A stretch of 64,000 bases of DNA from Candidatus Galacturonatibacter soehngenii (GCF_008830185.1 NZ_WAGX01000002.1:1-64000); one strand, 5' to 3'. Positions 34,963-45,492 are shown, counted from the first letter of the stretch. Made by a program: numbers and translations. Notes: generated from the sequence alone by a model not told the origin.

Positions 34963-36738
34963 TTAAATTACGTGATATTCCTTTAGTAATTTTTCAATAT
35001 CTGTGCCTTCGATTTTCTTTAATAGATCTTTTAATGCCATTTTTTGTTTCAAAGTAAGAGACATGTCAAAAAGTGTTTTGCCATCATTTATTTTAACAGT
35101 GGCGTCTAACAAATCTCTTACATCAAAGGTACTACCCCACACTTCTGGTACACCTCGATCTATATCCAAGAGTGTGTAAACTGCTTCCATACCAGTTCGA
35201 ACAGAATATTCAGTCGTGAAAATAGTATCACGTACCGTCTCAGCAAACTGTCCAAGAAAAGCAAAATTCACACTGCCTTTTGGTACGACGAATGGGCGAT
35301 CACCTGCTTCACGTGGCATAAAAAAGGCTGTAATATAAGGCATCATACAAGGAACTGTATTTGCACTGTTTTTTGCCATATCCTCGATTTCATTTTCTGG
35401 TACACCAAGGTGATAGAGCCATTCCATACATATTTCCATTCCAGTACAATCACGCATTGGTTTTTTGATGTAATTTCCTGGTTTGTCACTAAATAGTCCA
35501 TAAATCCATCCAACTAACTGATCTTTTGGCTGATTGCGAAATTGAGGTTGACGATTAAAGGTCCAGCTAAGAAGCCAATTAGAGTCCTTTACCGTTACAA
35601 TACCACCAGTTACAACAGTGCCAGCAAATGGATTGCGTTTACATATAGACTGGACATAAGGAGGTATTTTATCATCTAAGGTCGTTACGGTTGCAGACAT
35701 CCAATTCGTTTGTTCTGCATCATAGCAGAATTTATCGGGATTTCCAAATGAAGGGTCGCAAGCTGCAATCTTTCGCCACATATCCCAGCCGCCACCAGGT
35801 TTTAGCTTTGTATTGAATGGGGCAGGAGTAAATTGATCACCTAAAGAGGAATTCTCCACACAACCCCCATTGGTAATAAAAATTAAGTCATTTTCTGTAA
35901 GGTCAATATATTCTGTTGTACCGTTTTGTATTATAGTAATGCGCTTTGCGGTTTTTTTGTCTGGTTCAATATCAAATTCTATATTTTCAACTTTTGTATT
36001 GTAGTGAAACTGGACGTGATGCGATTCCAGATATTTTATCATTGGCAATATTAAGGATTCATATTGATTATACTTAGTAAATCGTAATGCTCTAAAATCA
36101 GGCAAGCCTCCTACATGATGAACGAAACGTTTAATATAAAGCTTCATTTCTAAAGCGCTATGCCAGTTTTCAAACGCAAACATGGTACGCCAATACAGCC
36201 AAAAATTAGAATTCAAAACCTCATCGTCAAATACATCGGTAATACGTTTGTTATAGAGAGCCTCATCTGGTGTAAAGAACAATTTCATGATTTGCATAGC
36301 ACCTTTGTCAGACAATTCAAATTTACCATCGGTATGAGCATCTTCTCCACGATTTATAGTCGCACGCATAAGGGAATAGTTTGGATCTTTTTTATTAAGC
36401 CAATAATATTCATCCAATACGCTAATCCCTTCTGTTTCAATAGAGGGGATAGAACGAAAAAGGTCCCACATGCATTCGAAATGATTATCCATTTCTCGAC
36501 CTCCACGCATCACATAGCCAATATGACTATATTCATAACCATCACATGCTCCACCAGGGATTGGATCTTTTTCTAGAATATGTATCCTTTTTCCATCCAT
36601 TTGTCCGTCACGCACAAGAAAGCAAGCGGCTGAAAGAGCAGCAAGACCAGAGCCTATAAGATAAGCTGATTTGCGATCCACGCCTTTGGGTTTTTCGGGG
36701 CGTGCAAAGGCTTCATAATTTCCACTGGAATAATACAT
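34963..36738 (-). CDS. ohyA: oleate hydratase (FAD-dependent, myosin-cross-reactive antigen family)
   Basis: This 591-residue protein is a full-length oleate hydratase, which adds water to the cis-9 double bond of unsaturated fatty acids. It has the FAD motif YLIGSGLAALSAACFL (about 26-41), the family segment GGACDGYEYSHIGYVMRGGREM containing the catalytic Glu-Tyr region, EMDNHFECMWDLF, NWHSALEMKLY, and the CMMPYITAFFMPR block near the C-terminus. It detoxifies host or plant fatty acids. AAGGAGG precedes the ATG. A TetR regulator lies just upstream on the same strand and an inverted repeat sits in the leader, so fatty-acid-responsive control is likely. Confidence 0.95.
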   Translation of the reverse strand: MYYSSGNYEAFARPEKPKGVDRKSAYLIGSGLAALSAACFLVRDGQMDGKRIHILEKDPIPGGACDGYEYSHIGYVMRGGREMDNHFECMWDLFRSIPSIETEGISVLDEYYWLNKKDPNYSLMRATINRGEDAHTDGKFELSDKGAMQIMKLFFTPDEALYNKRITDVFDDEVLNSNFWLYWRTMFAFENWHSALEMKLYIKRFVHHVGGLPDFRALRFTKYNQYESLILPMIKYLESHHVQFHYNTKVENIEFDIEPDKKTAKRITIIQNGTTEYIDLTENDLIFITNGGCVENSSLGDQFTPAPFNTKLKPGGGWDMWRKIAACDPSFGNPDKFCYDAEQTNWMSATVTTLDDKIPPYVQSICKRNPFAGTVVTGGIVTVKDSNWLLSWTFNRQPQFRNQPKDQLVGWIYGLFSDKPGNYIKKPMRDCTGMEICMEWLYHLGVPENEIEDMAKNSANTVPCMMPYITAFFMPREAGDRPFVVPKGSVNFAFLGQFAETVRDTIFTTEYSVRTGMEAVYTLLDIDRGVPEVWGSTFDVRDLLDATVKINDGKTLFDMSLTLKQKMALKDLLKKIEGTDIEKLLKEYHVI

Positions 36739-36756
36739 AATAATACCTCCTTAAAA

Positions 36757-36774
36757 ATAGTTTGTGATAACTAT
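36757..36774 (-). promoter_or_regulatory. inverted repeat in the ohyA leader, possible TetR operator
   Basis: ATAGTT (36757-36762) and AACTAT (36769-36774) form a dyad with a six-base spacer, just upstream of the ohyA ribosome site. The adjacent TetR gene makes it a candidate operator, but no matching copy was found before the TetR gene itself. Confidence 0.4.
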
Positions 36775-36860
36775 ATTTTAATAAGACAGTAAGAGATTCA
36801 CTATATACAATAAAAGTGGCATGATAAAATTTTAAACAAAAGATAAAAAGTGTATATTTT

Positions 36861-37442
36861 TTAATCAAATATTTGATTATGATAAGAAGTGTTACTATAT
36901 TTAATTAAAGCTCTTTTGATATCACCATTGATTAACGTGCTTAATCGATCAATGATGTTTATTGGATCTTCACGCATATCTTTTTTTATCCAGTCAAGCA
37001 TTAGACCAACGAAAGCATATTTATAAAAATTGGCGATGAATCTCTTATCAGAATCAGACACGTCAAGACCTTTGGCCTGTTCTTCTACTACGCCAATCAA
37101 TAAATTATATGTAATGGTATAAAGATAGCCTTCCACTTGTTCGTGGTTTACGGAATGATAAACGTTTGTAATAAATGGTTTATTTTCAAGTACAGCTTGA
37201 AAAATTTGTAGAAATCCCTGTTGCCAGGTATCGTAAGTTTTATTACCATCAAGTGCTTTTGCAGCATCTTCAATACACGACCATTCTACTAAGTCATAAA
37301 TGTCCTTAAAATGATAATAAAATGTCATTCGATTCATACCACAATCCGATGTAATATCTGAAATCGTTATTTTATTTAGTGGCTTCTTTAAAAGCATTTT
37401 TTTAAGGGACTCCTCCAAAGCTCGTTTTGTGATTTGAGACAT
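36861..37442 (-). CDS. TetR-family transcriptional regulator, probable ohyA regulator
   Basis: This 193-residue protein has an N-terminal TetR HTH (about 5-50; LNKITISDITSDCGMNRMTFYYHFKDIYDLV) and a helical ligand domain of the DhaS/YbiH-like C-terminal type. It is encoded 122 bases upstream of ohyA on the same strand, suggesting local control of oleate hydratase. AAGGAGG precedes the start. Confidence 0.87.
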   Translation of the reverse strand: MSQITKRALEESLKKMLLKKPLNKITISDITSDCGMNRMTFYYHFKDIYDLVEWSCIEDAAKALDGNKTYDTWQQGFLQIFQAVLENKPFITNVYHSVNHEQVEGYLYTITYNLLIGVVEEQAKGLDVSDSDKRFIANFYKYAFVGLMLDWIKKDMREDPINIIDRLSTLINGDIKRALIKYSNTSYHNQIFD

Positions 37443-37684
37443 GTCATAACCTCCTTATACTAGAATTAAGGTTTAACTGTAACATTTTTAATACAATTAG
37501 TGTAACATAGGAAAGAATGAAAAACTACCACTAGGAAAATGATGCAAGAGGCAAAGTTAATAAAAAATATTTCCTTTATAATAGAATAATGATAAAATAT
37601 ATGTAAATCATGGAAATAGAAAGAAATGATGTATCTGTAATAAAAAAAAGTAAAGCACACATATAATTAGCTGGGAGGAAAAAA

Positions 37685-38239
37685 GTGAGTAAAGTTGGTA
37701 TATTTTTAGCAGATGGGTTTGAAGAAATAGAAGGACTAACCGTTGTTGATTTACTTCGAAGAGCAGAAATAGAAATTGATATGATATCAATTACAAAAAA
37801 AAGAGAAGTAACAGGGGCACATCAGATTGTTGTTCTAGCAGATAAATTATTTGAAGAAGTTTCTTTTGAAACATATGATATGCTAGTTTTGCCTGGTGGA
37901 ATGCCGGGAACAAAAAATCTTGGGGCTTGCGAAGGACTAGTCACACTTTTAAAACAATTTGCCAAAGAAAAAAAGAATATTTCTGCCATTTGCGCGGCTC
38001 CATCTGTATTAGGGGATAATGAAATATTGAAAGGAAAACATGCCATTTGTTATCCAGGTTTTGAAGAAAGATTAAAAGGCGCAGTAATTGAAGAAAAAAA
38101 TGTAGTAGTAGATGAAAATATCATCACAAGCAAAGGAATGGGAACGGCCATAGACTTTGGACTGGCAATCATTGAGAAGTTAGTCAATCAGAAAACAGCT
38201 TTAAAACTCAAAGCTGCAATCTGTTATAAAAGTGAATAA
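37685..38239 (+). CDS. DJ-1/PfpI family protein
   Basis: This 184-residue protein of the DJ-1/ThiJ/PfpI superfamily starts at GTG with GGGAGG upstream. Family motifs are FLADGFEEIEGLT, LVLPGGMPGTKNL and the nucleophile elbow AICAAPSVLG with the reactive Cys at about 102. DJ-1 proteins act as glyoxalases, deglycases or redox chaperones. The family's conserved Glu (in FEEIE) is present. It precedes the DUF975 pseudogene by 14 bases. Confidence 0.9.
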   Translation: MSKVGIFLADGFEEIEGLTVVDLLRRAEIEIDMISITKKREVTGAHQIVVLADKLFEEVSFETYDMLVLPGGMPGTKNLGACEGLVTLLKQFAKEKKNISAICAAPSVLGDNEILKGKHAICYPGFEERLKGAVIEEKNVVVDENIITSKGMGTAIDFGLAIIEKLVNQKTALKLKAAICYKSE

Positions 38240-38253
38240 AAGGAGGAGTTATT

Positions 38254-38917
38254 ATGAGGAATAGAGCAGGGTTAAAAGCCAATGCAAAAGAAAATTTAAA
38301 AAGATATTATTGGCCAGCCTTTTTGGTTTGTATTATCTCGGGTATTTTTAATGGCGGAGGTGGAAGTTACGGTGGTTATAATAATATACAAACAAGGTAT
38401 GATAGCCAATACAGTTCGTTTCAAAGCTTTAAAGAGAACTTATTACAGCCAGATATGTTGTGGTTGATTGGTATTGTAGCATCCGTTGGACTTATTGTTA
38501 TATTGATTTCAATTGCTGTAAGTTTATTGGTAGGCAATCCCTTACTGGTAGGAAAAAACAGATATTTTATGTGTAGCAGAGATGTTAAAACAGGAGTAGG
38601 AGAAATTGGATTTGCATTTTCTTGCGGATACTTTTGGAATATAGTTAAAATAATGTTTCTTATGGTCATTGCTACTAGTCATTCCAGGTATTATAAAAAG
38701 CTATGAGTATGCTATGGTTCCATACATACTTGCTGAGAATCCAGGCATTGATTCAAAAAGAGCTTTCGAGCTAAGTAAAGAGATGATGATGGGAGAAAAA
38801 TGGAATTATTTTGTTTTAGGGCTCTCCTTTATTGGTTGGGCAAGAGAGAAAATGATTGCAGTTGGTTACAGTAACCATATTGAATTAAAAGGATTTGGAG
38901 AGGGAGTAGAGTTTTGA
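38254..38917 (+). pseudogene. DUF975-family membrane protein, frameshifted
   Basis: The frame from 38254 begins like a DUF975 protein (RAGLKANAKENLKRYYWPAFLVC, two membrane segments, VGNPLLVGKNRYFM). After about residue 140 it becomes nonsense and stops at 38706. A second frame from 38669 continues the family sequence (LLVIPGIIKSYEYAMVPYILAENP, KWNYFVLGLSFIGW). Skipping one base near 38666-38671 restores MFLMVI-LLVIPGII. The C-terminus after FIGW also lacks the usual last membrane segment. It is therefore probably a decayed gene, unless the frameshift is a sequencing error. Confidence 0.8.
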
Positions 38918-39582
38918 TTAAAAGGAAAAAGAGTATAATTACATTAATAATCAGTATTCTTTTGGTAACCTTGTTAAACGGATGTTCCACCATTAGCTTA
39001 CTGACAAAGGGTGAGTTTGATGCGTCAGGATATGTACAAGGAATCTTGGATGCAAGCTATAAAGGAGAATTTGAAAAATATATTAAATTAACAGAGGATA
39101 CAGAGGAAAATGCAAAAACTGCCTATGAAGCTGTAATGCAGACAAAAGCCGAGGGGCTTGCAAATTACACGGCCGTTACTTTAAATGATGAAATGAAAAT
39201 TAAGTTTGTTGAGTATAGTAAACAAATTTATCAAAGAGCAAAATATGAAGTAGCTGAGGCCAAAAAAACAGATAAAGGTTTTACTGTAGATATTGCAATT
39301 TCTCCCATGTTAATACTTCAAAGTATTTCCAATGAAGGGAAGGAATACGTAGAAGAGTTTAATGAAAAAAATGAAAATGGGGATTTTGCTGAATTATCGG
39401 ATGATGAATTTGCGGCCGAATATGGAAAAGGTATCATGCAGATTTTTGAAAACAATATTCCAACGATACAGTATGATGAACCAGTAACGATCACTGTAAA
39501 TGTCGTATTACAAGAGGATAATGTATATACGATGGAGGCAGAAGAATTCACAAAGATAGACAGTGTTATCCTAAAACAATAG
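38914..39582 (+). CDS. lipoprotein (DUF5105-like)
   Basis: This 222-residue protein has a lipoprotein signal peptide with lipobox LLNGC (Cys24). A helical domain of about 190 residues follows, with a FDASGYVQGILDASYKGE start typical of DUF5105-like clostridial lipoproteins. It starts at TTG, which overlaps the TGA stop of the DUF975 frame, and GGGAG precedes it, so the two were once coupled. Anchored at the outer membrane face. Function unknown. Confidence 0.82.
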   Translation: MIKRKKSIITLIISILLVTLLNGCSTISLLTKGEFDASGYVQGILDASYKGEFEKYIKLTEDTEENAKTAYEAVMQTKAEGLANYTAVTLNDEMKIKFVEYSKQIYQRAKYEVAEAKKTDKGFTVDIAISPMLILQSISNEGKEYVEEFNEKNENGDFAELSDDEFAAEYGKGIMQIFENNIPTIQYDEPVTITVNVVLQEDNVYTMEAEEFTKIDSVILKQ

Positions 39583-39698
39583 AGACTGGAAAAAAGACTA
39601 GTAATTTGAAAAAGCTTATGTTATACTATTAAAATGACTGTAAGTATGGATAAGTGTAGAAAACTTTTCGCATATATTTTAAGGAGGAAATTGTTAAA

Positions 39699-40988
39699 AT
39701 GAGTTTACAAGTAGAAAAATTAGAGAAGAATATGGCGAAGCTTACAATTGAAACTTCTGCGCAAGATTTCGAAAAAGCTCTTCAGAGTGCATATCAGAAA
39801 AATAAAAACAAATTTAATGTTCCAGGATTTAGAAAAGGCAAAGTTCCTAGACAGATGATTGAAAAAATGTACGGAGCAGCTATTTTTTATGAAGATGCAG
39901 CTAACGAAATTATTCCAGAAGCTTATGCCAAAGCTGCTGATGAAAGCAAACTTGACATCGTTTCTCAGCCTGAAATCGATGTAACACAGATAGAAAAAGG
40001 GAAAAGTTTTATTTTCACTGCTGAAGTAGCACTAAAACCAGAAGTTACTTTAGGTGAATACAAAGGAATCGAAGTAGAAAAGGTAGCAATTGAAGTTACT
40101 GAGGAAGAAGTAAATGCAGAAGTTGATAAAGAAAGAGAAAAGAATTCAAGAGTTGTAGAAGCTCCAAGAAGAAAGAAAGTAAAAGATGGAGATATTACAA
40201 CAATTGATTTTGAAGGCTTTATTGATGGAGTTGCTTTTGAAGGTGGTAAAGGTGAAGATTATTCACTAACAATTGGATCTCATTCATTTATAGAAGGATT
40301 TGAAGAAGCTTTAATTGGAGCTGAAATCGGAGTAGAGACTGATGTAAATGTAACCTTCCCAGAGAACTATCAGGCAGCTGAATTAGCTGGAAAGCCTGCA
40401 GTATTTAAAGTAACAGTAAAAGAAATCAAAGTAAAAGAATTACCAGAAGCAGACGATGATTTTGCTAAGGATATTTCAGAATTTGATACAATTGCTGAAT
40501 ACAAAGCGGACTTAAAGGCTAAATTAGAAGAAAAGAAAACAAACGAAGCAAAAGCTGCAAAAGAAGATGCAGTTATTGAAAAAATTATTGAAAATGCGAC
40601 TATGGAAATTCCAGAAGCAATGATTAAGACCCAAGTAAAGAGAATGATAGATGACTTTGCACAAAGAATTACATCACAAGGATTATCCATCGAACAATAT
40701 TTTCAGTTTACAGGTTTAGATTATGATAAGCTTTCTGAGCAGATGAATCCACAAGCTGTAAAACGTATTCAAAGCAGATTGGTGTTAGAAGCAGTTGCAA
40801 AAGCAGAGAATATTGAGATTACAGAAGAAGCCATTGAAAAAGAGATTGCAGATATGGCAGCAGCTTATAAGATGGAAGCGGATAAATTAAAAGAATTAAT
40901 CGGAGATAACGAAAAAGAGCAGATGAAGGCAGACCTTGCTGTACAAGAGGCTGTTAAGCTTGTTGTAGATTCTGCAGTTGAAAAGTAA
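39699..40988 (+). CDS. tig: trigger factor
   Basis: This 429-residue ribosome-associated chaperone and prolyl isomerase has the ribosome-docking signature GFRKGKVPRQ in its N-terminal domain, an FKBP-type PPIase domain (about 160-245; VKDGDITTIDFEGFIDGVAFEGG), and the helical C-terminal chaperone arms. Its length is standard. It opens the block tig-clpP-clpX-lon-ysxC, the conserved Firmicute order. AAGGAGG precedes the ATG. Confidence 0.97.
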   Translation: MSLQVEKLEKNMAKLTIETSAQDFEKALQSAYQKNKNKFNVPGFRKGKVPRQMIEKMYGAAIFYEDAANEIIPEAYAKAADESKLDIVSQPEIDVTQIEKGKSFIFTAEVALKPEVTLGEYKGIEVEKVAIEVTEEEVNAEVDKEREKNSRVVEAPRRKKVKDGDITTIDFEGFIDGVAFEGGKGEDYSLTIGSHSFIEGFEEALIGAEIGVETDVNVTFPENYQAAELAGKPAVFKVTVKEIKVKELPEADDDFAKDISEFDTIAEYKADLKAKLEEKKTNEAKAAKEDAVIEKIIENATMEIPEAMIKTQVKRMIDDFAQRITSQGLSIEQYFQFTGLDYDKLSEQMNPQAVKRIQSRLVLEAVAKAENIEITEEAIEKEIADMAAAYKMEADKLKELIGDNEKEQMKADLAVQEAVKLVVDSAVEK

Positions 40989-41160
40989 TTAAAACAGTAT
41001 TTTTAATCGGAGGCATATTGTATATGTCTCCGAAGAGTCTATTCACGCAAAATAAATCAGATTGTTTTTTTCTTGATACTTTATAGTAGGTTAAAATAAG
41101 GAAGAGACGATAAATAGCTATAGAATTTTTGATTCGACTAGTTTAGAAGGAGGAATCAGT

Positions 41161-41742
41161 ATGAGTTTAGTACCATATGTCATTGAGCAGACAAGTAGAG
41201 GCGAAAGATCTTACGATATTTATTCTAGATTATTAAAAGATAGAATTATATTTTTAGGTGAAGAAGTAAATGAAGTAACTGCAAGTCTCATTGTAGCTCA
41301 GTTATTATTTTTGGAATCAGAAGATCCGTCAAAAGACATAAATTTATATATTAACAGCCCTGGTGGTTCTGTTACAGCAGGAATGGCTATCTATGATACC
41401 ATGAACTATATTAAATGTGATGTTTCAACGATATGTATTGGTATGGCAGCTAGCATGGGAGCTTTCTTATTAGCTGGCGGAAAAAAAGGAAAAAGATTTG
41501 CTCTTCCTAATGCTGAAATAATGATTCATCAACCACTAGGTGGTGCGCAAGGTCAGGCAACTGATATTAAGATTGCAGCAGATCACATTATTAAAACACG
41601 TAAAAAATTAAATGACTGTTTAGCGGCTAATACAGGGCAGCCATTAGAAATTATTGAAAAAGATACAGAAAGAGATAATTGGATGAGCGCAGATGCTGCA
41701 AAAGCATATGGCTTAATCGATGATGTAATTGTAAGTAGATAG
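41161..41742 (+). CDS. clpP: ATP-dependent Clp protease proteolytic subunit
   Basis: This 193-residue serine protease forms tetradecameric chambers that work with ClpX and other unfoldases. The catalytic triad is Ser98 (GMAASMG), His123 (MIHQPLGG) and Asp172 (DTERDNW). GGAGG precedes the ATG. It is followed 33 bases later by clpX. Confidence 0.98.
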   Translation: MSLVPYVIEQTSRGERSYDIYSRLLKDRIIFLGEEVNEVTASLIVAQLLFLESEDPSKDINLYINSPGGSVTAGMAIYDTMNYIKCDVSTICIGMAASMGAFLLAGGKKGKRFALPNAEIMIHQPLGGAQGQATDIKIAADHIIKTRKKLNDCLAANTGQPLEIIEKDTERDNWMSADAAKAYGLIDDVIVSR

Positions 41743-41775
41743 CTTACAAAATTCAAATTAAAGTGAGGTGAGAGT

Positions 41776-43074
41776 ATGGCTGGAAGAAGTGGCGACGATA
41801 AATTAAGATGTTCCTTCTGTAATAAAACGCAAGAACAAGTTCGAAAGCTGATAGCAGGCCCAAATGGTGCTTATATCTGTGATGAATGTGTTGACATCTG
41901 TGCCGAGATTATCGAAGAAGAGTATGAAGAAGAACCAAGAAGTGCGGAAGAAATCAATCTTTTGAAACCAGAGCAAATCAAAAGTTTTTTAGATGACTAT
42001 GTAATAGGACAGGATGCAGCAAAAAAGGTTCTTTCGGTTGCAGTTTATAATCATTACAAGAGGATAACATCAGAAAAAGATTTAGATGTAGAACTTCAAA
42101 AGAGTAATATATTAATGCTAGGACCAACTGGTTCTGGTAAAACATTATTAGCTCAAACCCTTGCCAGATTGATAAACGTACCATTTGCAATCGCTGATGC
42201 AACAGCATTGACGGAGGCAGGTTATGTTGGAGAAGATGTTGAGAATATTTTATTAAAATTAATTCAAGCAGCTGATTATGACATTCAACGAGCAGAATAT
42301 GGTATTATATACATTGATGAAATTGATAAGATTACAAGAAAATCTGAGAATGCTTCTATTACAAGAGATGTTTCGGGTGAAGGTGTTCAGCAGGCATTGC
42401 TTAAGATATTAGAAGGCACAGTTGCATCTGTTCCTCCGCAGGGTGGAAGAAAACATCCACATCAGGAGTTGTTGCAGATTAATACAACAAATATTCTATT
42501 TATCTGTGGCGGTGCATTTGAAGGTCTTGATAAGATAATTGAATCGAGAATGGATCAAAAATCCATAGGCTTTAATGCAGAAATTAGAAATAAAAGAGAA
42601 GAAAACATTGGAGAGCTATTACGCCAGGTATTGCCGCAGGATTTTGTAAAATTTGGATTGATACCAGAGTTCATTGGTCGTGTGCCTGTTAATGTATCTT
42701 TAGATCCGCTTAAAAAAGAGGATTTGGTTCGTATTCTTACAGAACCAAAGAACTCTATTGTAAAGCAGTATAAAAAGCTATTTGAATTAGATGGAGTAAA
42801 GCTTAGTTTTGATGATGAAGCAATTGAAGCAATTGCACAACGTTCCATTGAAAGAAAAACTGGAGCAAGAGGGCTTCGTTCCATTATGGAAAGTGTAATG
42901 ATGGATGTCATGTATACAATTCCTTCTGATGAATCTATTGTGGCTTGTATGATTACAAAAGAAGCCGCACAAGGAATTGGAGAGCCAGAAATAGAACGTA
43001 AAGAAATAGGTCAGGCAAAGAAAAAATCGATTGCACAAAAGATTCTAACCAAAGCAGGAGACGAAAGTGCATAA
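41776..43074 (+). CDS. clpX: ATP-dependent Clp protease ATP-binding subunit ClpX
   Basis: This 432-residue AAA+ unfoldase has an N-terminal C4 zinc finger (CSFC...CDEC), Walker A GPTGSGKT, Walker [11 protein letters not shown], the pore region and the ClpP-docking IGF loop (KSIGFNAE). It recognises tagged substrates and feeds them to ClpP. Its length and start are standard. GTGAGGTGAG is the ribosome site. Confidence 0.98.
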   Translation: MAGRSGDDKLRCSFCNKTQEQVRKLIAGPNGAYICDECVDICAEIIEEEYEEEPRSAEEINLLKPEQIKSFLDDYVIGQDAAKKVLSVAVYNHYKRITSEKDLDVELQKSNILMLGPTGSGKTLLAQTLARLINVPFAIADATALTEAGYVGEDVENILLKLIQAADYDIQRAEYGIIYIDEIDKITRKSENASITRDVSGEGVQQALLKILEGTVASVPPQGGRKHPHQELLQINTTNILFICGGAFEGLDKIIESRMDQKSIGFNAEIRNKREENIGELLRQVLPQDFVKFGLIPEFIGRVPVNVSLDPLKKEDLVRILTEPKNSIVKQYKKLFELDGVKLSFDDEAIEAIAQRSIERKTGARGLRSIMESVMMDVMYTIPSDESIVACMITKEAAQGIGEPEIERKEIGQAKKKSIAQKILTKAGDESA

Positions 43075-43095
43075 GCAAAATAAGTAATAGATTCG

Positions 43096-43134
43096 AACAT
43101 AAGGTGTCTCGTTTGGGACACCTTATGTTGTTAT
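43096..43134 (+). terminator. 13-bp hairpin between clpX and lon
   Basis: The arms AACATAAGGTGTC (43096-43108) and GACACCTTATGTT (43117-43129) pair perfectly. The following T content is low, so it may be a partial terminator or mRNA-stability element rather than a full stop. Confidence 0.6.
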
Positions 43135-43155
43135 AAAAAACAAAGGAGAAAGACT

Positions 43156-45492
43156 ATGGATGATTTTAAACAGATAAAATTGATGCCAACAGTCACACTC
43201 AGAGGAATGACAATTCTTCCAGATATGGTGATACATTTTGACGTAAGTAGGAAAAGATCAATTAAAGCCGTAGAAAAAGCGATGTTAGAGGATCAAAGAA
43301 TCTTTCTTGTTACTCAAATTGATGTAGATGACAATGAACCAGACATGGAAGGCTTATATAAAATAGGTTGTATAGCAAGTGTGAAACAGGTAATTAAACT
43401 GCCAAATAATATATTAAGAGTGCTTGTAGAAGGCGAAGGGCGTGGCCAGTTAGAAGCCATAATTGAGGAAGAAGAATATATTCTTTCAGAGGTGTCAATA
43501 CTGAAAGAGGACACGGCATTAAGGCTTTCTCAGCTAGAACAAGAGGCGATGGTTCGAAACTTAAAAGAATTATTCACCACCTATTGTAATGAGAATTTTA
43601 AAGTAGGAAAAGAGATGTTAAGACAAATCTTAGAATACGATGATTTACAAAAATTGGTGGATCAGATTATTATTAATTTATCGCTTCATTTTGAGCAAAA
43701 GCAAAAAATGCTATCTGCTGTTAACTTAGAAGAACGTTATGAGCTTTTAACCATTCTTTTGAGTAATGAAACTGAAATATTTAAAATAAAAAAAGATCTA
43801 CAAACAAAAATAAAAGAAAAAGTAGATAAGAATCAAAGAGAATATTTACTTCGAGAACAACAAAAATTAATAAGAGAAGAACTTGGTGAAGATAATATTG
43901 AGTCAGAAGCAGAACAGTTTCTAGAACAATTAAAAAAACGTAAAGTATCAAAAGAAGTGAAAGAAAAAATTGAAAAAGAAATAAAAAGATTCAAAAGTAT
44001 TTCTTACAATTCATCAGAAAGTGCTGTGATTAGAGGCTATATTGAGACTCTTTTAGAAATGCCTTGGAATAAGGCGTCAAAAGATAACACAGATTTAAGA
44101 TTTGCAAAGAAGGTTTTGAATGTTGAGCATTACGGACTTGAAAAGGTCAAAGAAAGAATACTGGAATTTTTGGCGGTAAGAACGCTCACTCAAATGGGAC
44201 AAAGCCCAATCATTTGTTTGGTAGGTCCTCCTGGAACAGGGAAAACATCAATCGCAAGAAGTGTTGCGAGGGCACTTGGTAAAGAATATGTTCGCATTAG
44301 TTTAGGTGGTGTAAGGGATGAAGCAGAGATTAGAGGACACAGAAGAACCTACGTTGGTGCAATGCCAGGTCGAATAGCAAATGGACTAAAGCAAGCAGGC
44401 GTTAAAAATCCACTGATGTTATTGGATGAGATTGATAAGGTAAGCAGTGATTATAAAGGAGATACCTCGGCAGCTTTACTTGAGGTACTAGATTCCGAAC
44501 AAAATAATAAGTTCCGTGATCATTACATTGAACTACCAATTGATTTGTCAGATGTATTATTTATTGCAACAGCCAATTCATTACAAACCATACCAAAACC
44601 TTTGCTCGACCGAATGGAAATAATAGAAGTAAGTAGCTATACAGAAAATGAGAAGCTTCATATAGCAAAAGGACATCTAATGAATAAACAGCTATTGAAG
44701 CACGGATTATCACAAAACCAGCTAAGCATAAGCGATAAAGCACTTGCATCTATCATTCGATATTATACCAAGGAAGCTGGAGTAAGAAATCTAGAACGTA
44801 AATTAGGTGAGATATGCAGAAAGACTGCAAGACAAATACTAGAAAACAATGCAAAATCAATTAAAATTACGCAAACAAATTTAGAGAAATTCTTAGGAAA
44901 GAAAAAGTATCGTTATGATATGGCAAATGAAAAGGATGAGATAGGAATTGTTCGAGGATTGGCATGGACAAGTGTTGGAGGAGATACGCTTCAAATAGAA
45001 GTCAATGTTATGCCTGGAAAAGGTGAAATCTTATTAACAGGACAACTTGGAGATGTTATGAAAGAGTCTGCAAAAGCTGGAATTAGTTACATACGTTCTA
45101 TGAGTAAGACATATCAAATAGAGGATACCTTCTTTAAAGAAAATGACATTCACATTCATATTCCAGAAGGTGCTGTGCCAAAGGATGGACCATCTGCGGG
45201 TATTACGATGGCAACTGCTATGATTTCCGCGATTACTAAAATTCCTGTAAAAGCAAGCGTAGCAATGACTGGTGAAATTACGTTGCGTGGAAGAGTTCTT
45301 CCAATTGGTGGATTAAAAGAAAAGACAATAGCTGCCAAAAATGCAAATATAAAGACGATACTTGTTCCGGGTAAAAATAAAAAAGATATGGATGAAGTAC
45401 CAGATGAAATTAAGAAGGATTTAAAAATTGTTTTCGTAGATCAAATGGAAGAAGTATTAAAGGAAGCTTTGGTACAGAAAGAGGATGTATAA
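43156..45492 (+). CDS. lon: ATP-dependent protease Lon
   Basis: This 778-residue LonA protease has an N-terminal substrate-binding domain (about 8-200), a coiled middle region, an AAA+ module with Walker A GPPGTGKT and Walker B MLLDEIDK, and a C-terminal protease domain. That domain carries the catalytic Ser in KDGPSAGIT and Lys in LKEKTIAAK. It degrades misfolded and regulatory proteins. Its stop codon overlaps the start of ysxC. Confidence 0.98.
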   Translation: MDDFKQIKLMPTVTLRGMTILPDMVIHFDVSRKRSIKAVEKAMLEDQRIFLVTQIDVDDNEPDMEGLYKIGCIASVKQVIKLPNNILRVLVEGEGRGQLEAIIEEEEYILSEVSILKEDTALRLSQLEQEAMVRNLKELFTTYCNENFKVGKEMLRQILEYDDLQKLVDQIIINLSLHFEQKQKMLSAVNLEERYELLTILLSNETEIFKIKKDLQTKIKEKVDKNQREYLLREQQKLIREELGEDNIESEAEQFLEQLKKRKVSKEVKEKIEKEIKRFKSISYNSSESAVIRGYIETLLEMPWNKASKDNTDLRFAKKVLNVEHYGLEKVKERILEFLAVRTLTQMGQSPIICLVGPPGTGKTSIARSVARALGKEYVRISLGGVRDEAEIRGHRRTYVGAMPGRIANGLKQAGVKNPLMLLDEIDKVSSDYKGDTSAALLEVLDSEQNNKFRDHYIELPIDLSDVLFIATANSLQTIPKPLLDRMEIIEVSSYTENEKLHIAKGHLMNKQLLKHGLSQNQLSISDKALASIIRYYTKEAGVRNLERKLGEICRKTARQILENNAKSIKITQTNLEKFLGKKKYRYDMANEKDEIGIVRGLAWTSVGGDTLQIEVNVMPGKGEILLTGQLGDVMKESAKAGISYIRSMSKTYQIEDTFFKENDIHIHIPEGAVPKDGPSAGITMATAMISAITKIPVKASVAMTGEITLRGRVLPIGGLKEKTIAAKNANIKTILVPGKNKKDMDEVPDEIKKDLKIVFVDQMEEVLKEALVQKEDV

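Noticed and set aside
37481-37506. Direct repeat TGTAACAT upstream of the TetR gene as its operator
   Set aside because: It is a short A+T-rich direct repeat unlike TetR dyads and does not match the ohyA leader dyad.
38669-38917. Separate 82-residue gene downstream of the DUF975 start
   Set aside because: Its sequence continues the DUF975 family after a one-base shift, so it is the second half of a broken gene.
41008-41032. Hairpin between tig and clpP as a terminator
   Set aside because: An 11-bp stem is present but no T tract follows, so termination cannot be supported.
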